Shown: in pieces, positions 51,857 to 58,460 of the stretch | How positions within the stretch are numbered: the stretch's first letter is position 1 | Layout of the letters: each line of letters opens with the position of its first letter | Assembly: GCF_037975245.1 (NCBI RefSeq) | Contig: NC_092575.1 | Coordinates: 15,001 to 77,000 of the forward strand | DNA: 62,000 nucleotides | Reading direction: 5' to 3' | Source of the DNA: Apostichopus japonicus | Taxonomy: Eukaryota > Echinodermata > Holothuroidea > Aspidochirotida > Stichopodidae | Position numbers and translations under genes: made by a program | Notes under the pieces: generated by a model | Seen by the model: the letters and a program-made list of their open reading frames with translations, nothing else | Told to the model about the DNA's origin: nothing | The model's database searches: none

Positions 51857-54777
51857 AAACTTTTTTTTTTTTGGTGACGGCCAATAGGGGGGGCGCGCGC
51901 CTGTTGCGCCCCCCTGGATACGCCCCTGATAAAGATGCAGTGAGCAACCTCTCTAGCCCCCCACAAGTCTCCTCTCTAGCGCCACACAAATATCCTCTCT
52001 AGCGCCACACAAATATCCTCTCTAGCGCCCCACCAATATCCTCTCTAGCGCCACACAAATATCCTCTCTAGCGCCACACAAATATCCTCTCTAGCGCCAC
52101 ACAAATATCCTCTCTAGCGCCACACAAATATCCTCTCTAGCGCCCCACAAATATCCTCTCTAGCGCCACACAAATATCCTCTCTAGCGCCACACAAATAT
52201 CCTCTCTAGCGCCACACAAATACCCTCTCTAGCGCCACACAAATATCCTCTCTAGCGCCACACAAATACCCTCTCTAGCGCCACACAAATATCCTCTCTA
52301 ACGCCACACAAATATCCTCTCTAGCGCCACACAAATATCCTCTCTAGCGCCACACAAATATCCTCTCTAACGCCACACAAATATCCTCTCTAGCGCCACA
52401 CAAATATCCTCTCTAGCGCCAAACAAATATCCTCTCTAGCGCCACACAAATATCCTCTCTAGCGCCACACAAATATCCTCTCTAACGCCACACAAATCTC
52501 CTCTCTAGCGCCACACAAATATCCTCTCTAGCGCCACACAAATATCCTCTCTAGCGCCACACAAATACCCTCTCTAGCGCCACACAAATATCCTCTCTAG
52601 CGCCACACAAATATCCTCTCTAGCGCCACACAAATATCCTCTCTAACGCCACACAAATCTCCTCTCTAGCGCCACACAAATATCCTCTCTAGCGCCACAC
52701 AAATATCCTCTCTAGCGCCACACAAATACCCTCTCTAGCGCCACACAAATATCCTCTCTAGCGCCACACAAATATCCTCTCTAACGCCACACAAATATCC
52801 TCTCTAACGCCACACAAATCTCCTCTCTAGCGCCACACAAATATCCTCTCTAGCGCCACACAAATATCCTCTCTAGCGCCACACAAATACCCTCTCTAGC
52901 GCCACACAAATATCCTCTCTAGCGCCACACTAGTCTCCTTCGAAAGACTACAAAGTTAGTGGGCCGCGAGCCTTTTTTACCTTTACGTTAAAAACATAAG
53001 CTTTAAAATATTACAGAATATCACGTTTAAAGTATCTATCTAATGCCAGGCCTGACGATTCCTACCGAAAGGATATCGCGAAATATCGAGGAAATGATTG
53101 GAAGTCGTCCCGCGTTCTTCTGGCGAATCTGTTGGCTCTTCATCTGTCCAACCATGATTATTGTAAGTATATGATAAAATATTGCTTATGCTGCACTATT
53201 GATTCTCATTATAGAAGTAGGTAAAGTATTTTATAGTGTTTGGACCACCTTCTATAAAAGTGTCAACATTTAACCCTTTTCTGCGAAGTTTGACGGGTCT
53301 GAATGGACTTATAACTCTGTTAAATCTCGCTTAATTGTGGAAGTCTATGAATGAAATGTATCGAGACAGATTCAAAATGATATCAAGTGTTTGTTATTGA
53401 TACATTGACTTCAACGTGCAATGTCGCTCAAGTAGAAAGTTCTTGCAACAAAGGAAAACAACGATATTATTATGAATTAAGACCAAATCTGCACAGATAA
53501 TGAACCAAGTATCTCTTACGCTGTGGAATTAATTGCACAAATCGTTTCGAAGATTTGTCAATGAGGAATTAATCGTTTTCCTTTATTCTTTCTGTATTAC
53601 CAGGTTATTTTGACGTTTGGCCTGATGAATTTTAAAAATTTGAAACTAGACGACTACACTTATCCTGATTGGTCAATGGCACTCGGTTGGCTCATTTCTT
53701 GCACTTCGATTGCATTCATACCATTGATTGCTCTCTACAAGTTTCTAAATACTCCAGGAACAGCCATGGAAGTAAGTTAACGAATCTTAGCATATTTCCA
53801 TACACACTAGATACTTCATACCCATATATACTCCATACACACCATATACTTGATGCACTATACACTTCATACACACTGTATTTCATACACACTATATACT
53901 CCATATATACACACTGCATACTTCATACACCGTATATACTTCATACCTCTAAATACTTAATAAACAATGTATAGTTCATTCCCATTGGTTATGAGCAACC
54001 TGTGGGTTCAGGCTCTAAAGCTATAGTACGAGTGCTTAATCTTGCTTTAATATCTTTACTACATTACAACAAATTCCCTACGGGTATGAGTACAATTCCA
54101 TATGGACAATTATATGAGAACATACTCATTACAAGTCTACTTCATACCCCCAAGTTTAAACTTTATACAACATTATACTCCATATTGGCATCCACATGTC
54201 ATGAGATAAGCAGAAATGTATCATTTCTTAATGCTTTGACAATTGAAGCCAATGATCTACATCAGGGGTTTGAGTATTTCATCAGAAGGAAACCTCACCA
54301 GCATTAAACAAAACAACAGCAGATAAAGTAAAGTTCTTAATTAGAGCGTATAATTACAGGCATACAATTAGAAACAAAACCCTAAAAAGTTAAAGTATAA
54401 TTCTTGATAGTGTAGCCAGAAAAAAGACGTAATCGATAACGTTTTTCGAAGAGAGAGTAGTTTAATCGTTTAGAATGCTTGAACTCACAGATCAGTTTGT
54501 ATTTACCTGAATGACTTCGAGGAAAACCATGTGCTTGTGTATTTGTTTGAGATTAACGTTGAAGTATTACAATTAAAACTTTATTATGCAGCACGACAAC
54601 AGTTCTGAGGTTGCAGAAATGTTACATAATGCGAAATATTAATCTTAACGATACAATTGATAATTTCAGCGAGTAACCCGAAACCTGAAGACTCCTCCAC
54701 AATGGCCTGAAGGAATAGAAATGGAGAGCAGAATAAATGGCATTGTGCCTGAAGACAAACCTGTGACGGACGTGTAG
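30448..54777 (+). CDS. SLC6A3-like: SLC6 monoamine transporter, dopamine-transporter-like (whole gene)
   Basis: Na+/Cl--coupled plasma-membrane transporter that would take a monoamine back into cells. Thirteen coding exons with phase-consistent GT-AG joins give 601 residues with the usual 12 TM segments. The TM1 Asp of monoamine carriers is present (Asp40; GABA and glycine carriers have Gly), with [11 protein letters not shown]. The chloride-site residues fit: Tyr in IPY, Gln289, Ser293, Asn325, Ser329. The Na+ site LDSS is at 392-395. The EL2 cysteines 142 and 151 are present, as are glycosylation sites at Asn163 and Asn179. Phe37 (Tyr in SERT), Asp115 in TM3, LDSSFGG and the surrounding motifs are most like insect dopamine transporters. 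It ends in TDV, a class I PDZ-type ligand. DAT rather than SERT or octopamine carrier is an inference. The start chosen is ATG 30448; an in-frame ATG lies at 30373, and an upstream exon at 18260 is possible. Confidence 0.93.
30685..34420. repeat. 48-bp minisatellite in transporter intron 1
   Basis: About 78 copies of a unit containing TGTGTGCCACTGGGCAATAG and TGCTGAATGTTATAGCGCCT. Shortened variants (TATATGTG, TGATGCAATAG) cluster from about 32740 on and are repeated as larger blocks (about 33280, 33600, 33840). The 48-bp period creates overlapping open frames on both strands. Confidence 0.96.
34605..35735. repeat. About 50-bp repeat in transporter intron 1
   Basis: About 22 copies containing GGTGTCATTATAATGGCACC and ACGTTCTGCTAT; CACGCTCTGC variants alternate with CACGTTCTGC. 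It lies directly before exon 2. Unrelated to the 48-bp array in the same intron. Confidence 0.93.
35751..35885 (+). CDS. Transporter exon 2: TM2
   Basis: Acceptor TTCTTTTCAG|GT. Encodes [20 protein letters not shown] and [12 protein letters not shown] through PIFK (residues 58-101). Tyr of IPY is a chloride-site residue. Ends phase 1. Confidence 0.95.
36118..36235. repeat. GGACAC/GGACGT-rich simple repeat in intron 2
   Basis: Short runs of GACACGGACACGGACACG and GGACATGGACGTGGACGTGG, an imperfect hexamer tract. Confidence 0.8.
36340..36604 (+). CDS. Transporter exon 3: TM3 and extracellular loop 2
   Basis: Acceptor ATTTAACAG. Residues 103-189. TM3 carries [11 protein letters not shown], with Asp115 in the substrate pocket. 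Loop 2 has the conserved cysteine pair (142, 151) and two NxT sites. Donor GA|GTAAGT, phase 2. Confidence 0.95.
36940..38225. repeat. AAT/GTA trinucleotide tract in intron 3
   Basis: About 1.3 kb made almost only of AAT, AGT and GGT triplets on the plus strand, with a loose 100-130 bp super-period marked by AGGAACTATG. Ends about 30 bp before exon 4. The 293-codon open frame inside is low-complexity Ile/Val/Met and not a gene. Confidence 0.93.
38256..38394 (+). CDS. Transporter exon 4: end of loop 2 and TM4
   Basis: Acceptor CCATTTTAG|A. Encodes [16 protein letters not shown] and the TM4 stretch ending [13 protein letters not shown] (191-236). Donor AAG|GTGAGT, phase 0. Confidence 0.95.
39285..39600 (+). 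repeat. Three copies of the intron 4 / exon 5 boundary
   Basis: Three diverged units of about 105 bp share GTTTATGTT(G/A)AAACC, TTCTGTA and TTCTCA(T/C)CTAA, followed by sequence like the start of exon 5. Copy 1 (ending about 39395) has TCTAATG in place of the acceptor CTAAGG and then GTTTACAGCTACGT, which matches the exon. Copy 2 (about 39405-39480) keeps AAG before TTCGTCTGG. Copy 3 is the true exon 5. Confidence 0.8.
39569..39703 (+). CDS. Transporter exon 5: TM5
   Basis: Acceptor TCATCTAAG|GTT. Encodes [20 protein letters not shown] then [20 protein letters not shown] (237-281). Donor CAA|GTAAGT, phase 0. Two degenerate copies of this exon's start and acceptor lie just upstream (39300-39500); the copy used here is the only one that continues into the full exon. 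Confidence 0.94.
39762..39885 (-). mobile_element. tRNA-headed SINE-like element ending in a hammerhead
   Basis: Reading the minus strand, TGGTCGAGTGG at 39870-39860 fits a pol III A box, and GGAGTTCGCTTCC at 39830-39818 resembles a B box (GTTCG core), about 30 bp apart as in tRNA genes. The ribozyme starts immediately after. Short inverted repeats (CACACCAG and its complement) lie at about 39765-39772 and 39882-39890. No protein is encoded. Confidence 0.7.
39773..39814 (-). ncRNA. Hammerhead ribozyme, type I
   Basis: On the minus strand the core CTGATGA (39808-39802) is followed by stem II GTCC-GAAAA-GGAC, then GAAA, then ACCGGT (stem III with A15.1-U16.1) and the cleavage-site C at 39779. 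Stem I pairs 39814-39809 (CTTCGC) with 39778-39773 (GTGAAG), six pairs including one G-U. All invariant core positions of the hammerhead are present. Stem III is minimal, as in ribozymes of retroelements that work best as dimers. It is antisense to the transporter transcript. Confidence 0.88.
39965..40150. repeat. (TA)n microsatellite in intron 5
   Basis: Long alternating TA tract with interruptions by ATCAAT near 40066-40110 and 40135. Confidence 0.95.
40480..40583 (+). CDS. Transporter exon 6: TM6
   Basis: Acceptor CCTTTTTAG|GTA. Encodes [20 protein letters not shown] through FNNNIQ (282-315). Gln289, Ser293 and Phe298 match chloride and substrate positions. The donor AG|GTTAGA is weaker than the others, phase 2. 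Confidence 0.93.
41330..44420. repeat. 42-bp minisatellite in intron 6
   Basis: About 70 copies of a 41-42 bp unit with CCCATTTGGACGGTTACTCT and AATGCCATTGGTCATATCTT. Decayed copies flank both edges (41290-41450, 44190-44400). Ends about 30 bp before exon 7. Confidence 0.95.
44451..44575 (+). CDS. Transporter exon 7: TM7
   Basis: Acceptor TTCTTTACAG|A. Encodes [20 protein letters not shown] and onward to EKVATE (317-357). Asn325 and Ser329 are ion-site residues. Donor G|GTAAG, phase 1. Confidence 0.95.
44576..46155. other. First part of intron 7, mostly unique
   Basis: Unique AT-rich intron sequence with a GT-rich stretch at 44670-44950. From about 45650 to 46100 it resembles, with divergence, the sequence at 56280-56660 (see the interspersed repeat entry). 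Confidence 0.6.
45650..46110. repeat. Diverged interspersed repeat, copy A
   Basis: Aligns by eye with 56280-56660 through ordered matches: GGTCA/TGTCA followed by AGTGCC/GAGCCA, AACAGG(G/A)TTGAC, CATCTCCATTACAGAACA versus CGATCTCTATTGCAGAACA, the ACATRTG segment, TTGATCAAG versus CTTCTTCAAG, and GCTGTTTCGG versus GCTGTTTGG. A minisatellite starts within about 60 bp of its end. Confidence 0.55.
46160..48445. repeat. 32-bp minisatellite in intron 7
   Basis: About 70 copies of GAGAGCACACGAGTACACTT plus TGAATATAACTT. Three main variants (ending AACTT, AATTT, or CGTTGAATATTACTC with a CTCGAG site). The rare variant GAGTATACACG occurs near 46609, 46962 and 47701, showing block duplications of many units. 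Minus-strand frames of up to 603 codons result because 32 cycles through the three frames without a stop. Confidence 0.96.
48608..48720 (+). CDS. Transporter exon 8: extracellular loop 4 and start of TM8
   Basis: Acceptor CCCCTGCAG|GT. Encodes [18 protein letters not shown] then the TM8 motif [13 protein letters not shown] (359-395), including the Na2-site Asp-Ser. Donor TCG|GTGAGC, phase 0. Confidence 0.95.
48809..48940 (+). CDS. Transporter exon 9: end of TM8 and TM9
   Basis: Separated from exon 8 by the shortest intron (88 bp). Encodes [20 protein letters not shown] and a hydrophobic stretch ending LAFTSQ (396-439). Donor CAG|GTAACT, phase 0. Confidence 0.94.
49165..49770. repeat. 42/45-bp alternating minisatellite in intron 9
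   Basis: Units containing GATTTAGGAACAGGTGGTAA end either in CTAGTTTCTGG (42 bp) or GCCTTAGTTTCTGG (45 bp) and alternate as an 87-bp dimer. Both lengths are multiples of three, leaving a 245-codon minus frame open. Confidence 0.93.
50057..50156 (+). CDS. Transporter exon 10: TM10
   Basis: Acceptor CCATCAG|GGT. Encodes [20 protein letters not shown] then [13 protein letters not shown] (440-472). Donor G|GTAAGT, phase 1. Confidence 0.95.
50580..51928. mobile_element. TIR DNA transposon in intron 10, non-autonomous
   Basis: Both ends carry the 16-bp inverted repeat CAGGGGCGTATCCAGG, and ATAAA flanks the element on both sides (50575-50579, 51929-51933). Length 1349 bp; no transposase frame. CCAATAGGGGGGGCG occurs in direct orientation near both ends. 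Poly-G and a long poly-T (51827-51854) lie inside. The superfamily is not clear from five bases of target duplication. Confidence 0.75.
50718..51565. mobile_element. Possible nested TIR element
   Basis: CATGGGCGGCGATCC near 50718 is inverted as GGATCGCCGCCCATG near 51551-51565, followed inward on each side by long G or C runs and GATATR motifs. CATATG occurs just outside each end. It lies inside the CAGGGGCG element. Confidence 0.5.
51955..52935. repeat. 23-bp minisatellite in intron 10
   Basis: About 42 copies of CTCTCTAGCGCCACACAAATATC with few variants (AACGCC, CTCC for ATCC, ACCC). It follows directly on the transposon end and is strongly strand-asymmetric (C/A/T-rich on plus). Confidence 0.96.
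53050..53162 (+). CDS. Transporter exon 11: TM11
   Basis: Acceptor AATGCCAG|GC. Encodes [20 protein letters not shown] and [17 protein letters not shown] (474-510). About three residues longer than human SERT/DAT just after FYG; the acceptor pyrimidine tract is poor, so the exact start is slightly uncertain. Donor ATT|GTAAGT. Confidence 0.88.
53604..53771 (+). CDS. Transporter exon 12: end of TM11 and TM12
   Basis: Acceptor TATTACCAG|GTT. Encodes [15 protein letters not shown], the conserved [10 protein letters not shown] and the TM12 region to TPGTAME (511-566). Donor GAA|GTAAGT. Confidence 0.94.
53800..53960. repeat. Degenerate CATACAC-type repeat in intron 12
   Basis: Imperfect 15-25 bp units such as TACTTCATACACACTATATA. 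Too diverged to give a firm period. Confidence 0.7.
54670..54777 (+). CDS. Transporter exon 13: cytoplasmic C-terminus and stop
   Basis: Acceptor GATAATTTCAG|CGA. Encodes [19 protein letters not shown] through KPVTDV (567-601), then TAG at 54775-54777. The last three residues, Thr-Asp-Val, fit a class I PDZ ligand. Confidence 0.92.
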   Translation, partial: RVTRNLKTPPQWPEGIEMESRINGIVPEDKPVTDV

Positions 54778-54819
54778 AGCTGACGACGTGAACAAAACAA
54801 CTTGAACGTACTACGATAA

Positions 54820-55075
54820 ATTTATACCGGTTACCTGACTCTTCTCGATTAGATCGGTTAATTGATTTTATCGGTTATCTTGACTATACTCGTTATGTAA
54901 TTCTATCGTTTACTTGAATATACCGGTTACTTCGTTGTATCTTTGACTGGACTATATCGGTTACATTACTGTATTGCTACGTTTATTGTATCGGTTACTT
55001 GACCATACCGGTTACTTTACTTTCTTGTTTACTGGATGATTTCGGTTACTGGATTGTATTGGGTATACTTGATGC
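54820..55075. repeat. Degenerate CGGTTACTTGAC repeat after the transporter stop
   Basis: About ten diverged copies of TATCGGTTACTTGACTATAC with variable spacing (about 22-30 bp) in what should be the 3' UTR. Confidence 0.75.
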
Positions 55076-55079
55076 TGTA

Positions 55080-56280
55080 TAAATCTGTTTATAGATCGTT
55101 TGTACAAACAAAAATCTCTTTTAAACAAGGGCAGACTTTCCTTCATAACTGGCAATTGAATAGTTTTGAGACATCTTGTATCTGTGCGAACAGTGATTCA
55201 GATTTGTATGCTGATCTTGGGTATTTGCTTGTTATTTTATACTGCGAGCCACCCAATGTCTTGTTATACGTAAATTTACGTTATACAATCGATAATGCAG
55301 ATATGATCAATTGAAGTAATAGATATTAAATGAACAATAGTGAATTATGTATGTAAAGTTAATTAGTAAAAGTATTTCTTCTTTTCTTTTATTTGAATTT
55401 AACATTTTAATGTCATAAGTGAACCATAAATTCGATAACTGTCGCAATATCCATAAAGTATAATGGAAGGAATTTTTATGCGCATAGGGCCTATGTTGCA
55501 GGATTTTTTTAAGCAATTATGTCTCTCTTGACTATTATGGATAATTGGTTTGCTTTAAGACAATTTTTATATCTATGAAACCTGTGATAATGATTTAATG
55601 TAGAAAAAAGAATTCTAGAAAACCATTTAAAAGTTTGATTCCCAAGATTCAACTCTTGAACATGACTACGCTTTTAAACCAACCAATGATAGCACTGTTC
55701 GTTAGATGAGTGTTTGTCAATTCACGGAATGGTCCATTAAAAAAAAAACACGACAAAATAGATTTTTGTCTCAAGAATATTTAGTCTTGAAAGTCTCAGC
55801 AGTTAACCTTATACCTTAGTTTATGCACTGTGTTTGTGAAATTGTCTATTTGCAAGTGTTCGTACATTCTAGGTACAATCAAATCCATGTTTTATAGTAG
55901 TAATTCATGTTACCTAGTCTGCACATGTTTTCATATGTAATGATAAATACCTATACTATTTAGTAATCATTGTAGCTCGAAGTTCTTCTTGCTAGAGTTT
56001 TAAAAGGAGTATTATTAGTAATGTGATTAAGTTTATGATTTCTTAAACTTAGAATAAATCCATCTTATACAACGATAATAACACAATACATGCTATCTCT
56101 CCGTCTTCTTTATTAGTTCCATGTCAATATTGGTTTGACTATTGGAACGCGAACAATTAATCCAACCTAACCATTACCCAGTTTAGCTTATTCTGACAGA
56201 GATCTTAGTGATTAAACAACTTCCACAAATATCCAGGCCGGGAAATTTCCTTGTTTGCAAATATTTGAGTTAAACAGTAA
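55080..56280. other. 3' UTR / intergenic DNA between convergent genes
   Basis: Unique AT-rich sequence. An AATAAA at 56053-56058 on the plus strand is one possible poly(A) signal for the transporter, but nothing else supports it and the UTR would be about 1.3 kb. No other gene recognised. Confidence 0.35.
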
Positions 56281-56660
56281 CTGTGACAGGGCTGCCATTG
56301 AACAATGAGGTCAAAGTGCCAAAAGGATGCAAAATATTTTACTTTCCCATTATTGTTCTCCACACTATTTAAAACTGGATATAAACAGGATTGACGTTGT
56401 AATGAATTCCAGAATAAGGATGTGTTAAGAACGTCTGTATCATTTCAACTTTTGAAAAACGATCTCTATTGCAGAACACATGGTAATAAGTAAAGAAAAC
56501 CGTTATAAATTCAAACATATGTGTCTCAAAACGTCATCATGTATTGCGTCATGTTTTGGACTTCTTCAAGTTTTCAATCTTGTGATCGAAGGGGCTAAAA
56601 TGTGATATCATCCAAAAACTAAAAAGATTTTCGTAGCTGTTTGGATAAGTTACTTATTTT
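56280..56660. repeat. Diverged interspersed repeat, copy B
   Basis: Partner of the repeat at 45650-46110 in the same orientation. It too is followed directly by a minisatellite, here the 20-bp array at 56664. No coding capacity; family unknown. Confidence 0.55.
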
Positions 56661-56663
56661 AAG

Positions 56664-56872
56664 GATCAATATCACATAGAGTAGCGATATATCACGTAGA
56701 GTAGCGATATATCACATAGAGTAGCGATATATCACATAGAGTAACGATATATCACGTAGAGTAGCGATATATCACATAGAGTAACGATATATCACATAGA
56801 GTAGCGATATATCACGTAGAGTAGCGATATATCACATAGAGTAGCGATATATCACATAGAGTAGCGATAGGA
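56664..56872. repeat. 20-bp tandem repeat, about 10 copies
   Basis: Unit GATATATCACATAGAGTAGC with G/A and C/T variants (CGTAGA, GTAACG). Confidence 0.95.
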
Positions 56873-57424
56873 TATCACTTTCCTCTCCTTGGTCTGTAGG
56901 TTCACAACGAGCAAGACTTTGATTTCAAGTTCATGGAAACATATTAAATCACCACCGAAAACGGTCTGTGTTTGGTTCAATTCGTATATTTCTTTGTCTG
57001 TTTAGTCACAACAGCAAGCAATGACAAATGTCGAGAACCAGGGCCATGCCTCTTGATCTGTTTTGGTTTATATATTTCATAAATGATTCAATCTAAAGCA
57101 AGTTATACCATGATCATACAATTATAAATAATCAATGCTTCCATATACGACAGGTTAACAATGAAAGAATACACTCTTTGTACCTAATGGTGGTTTACCC
57201 GTTTATCAGCAACTCTATGTTAAGAAGTTCTACACTCGTGAACAATTAAGATCATAACTCAAATATATATGCTAACCCTTTTATAACGTAGTACTGCAAC
57301 TTGTAAGGTCTTCAGACAGCAAAAGACGTACATCTCCAAAATTCAAACTGGAATCAAGTCACCCAATCAATAAATTAAAATTAATTATTTTTTTACTCTT
57401 TCAACCAGCAGGAGTTGTCCCGGT

Positions 57425-57627
57425 TTAGCTCCCATACTCTGACATGATTACTGAACCAAAATGCTTGACCGCCTCATAGGTTTCTCTTCCCGAGACGTTG
57501 ATGAAACTGTCAGGGATAACAAATCCGTAGTCTCCCGTGTCTCTTAATTCCATTACATAGGAGTACTTTGCGCCCAATCCCCCGTTCGATGTATATCCCC
57601 AGTCATTACTTGATCCAGCAGCCTCGT
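57425..57627 (-). CDS. Carboxypeptidase last exon with Glu270 and stop
   Basis: Acceptor TTTTTTTTTGCAG|AC completes the Tyr248 codon. Encodes [20 protein letters not shown] and [19 protein letters not shown], then ends MSEYGS and TAA (57425-57427). Confidence 0.94.
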
Positions 57628-57733
57628 CTGCAAAAAAAAACAAAGGCAATCCATGTAGTTGCAGATCTTATCTCCTCAATTGTGTATAAATATCGCTTGG
57701 ATTACACACACACACACACAACCACACTCACGC

Positions 57734-57823
<90 letters not shown>

Positions 57824-57902
57824 ATATGTATATGTATATATGTATATGTATATGTATATATATATATATGTATATGTATATATACATATACATATATACA
57901 TC

Positions 57903-57945
<43 letters not shown>

Positions 57946-58407
57946 TAGGAAAGGTCGTAATTCCACTGTAGGCGTTAGTCACCTGTATCGAACAATACTA
58001 GTTCTGTTTTGGTGAAATATTTGCCCTAGGCTCTAGAGATCAAACATGATGCTAACTAACTCGAAATCATTTGTGATTCCTAAAGCCGGATCTCGAAAGA
58101 GATACTTTGAACATACTTTATGTTAATGAAATGGAGGTAAACGACAAAGGCAAATGAATATATATAATTGAAAACGTAACGAGGAGTTGGAAAATCCAGA
58201 ACAGTGAAAGAACTTCCAGCTTTGCTTCCAGTGTCCGCGTACAAAGCGGGAGGCCCGGGTTCGAATCCCGGTGAAGGCTGGAAGTTTATTCACTGTTCTT
58301 GATTTTCCAACTCCATTGATATATTGATATATCGATATATCGATATATCTATATATCTATATATATCTATATATCTATATATATATATATCTATCTATCT
58401 ATATATC

Positions 58408-58460
<53 letters not shown>

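Noticed and set aside
57568-57966. Tyr/Ile-rich frames on both strands
   Set aside because: Products of the (TA)n microsatellite in a carboxypeptidase intron.
58225-58280. Intact tRNA gene
   Set aside because: The T-arm and an anticodon-like hairpin are present, but no D arm, A box or proper acceptor pairing is visible, and the core sits in a foldback element.
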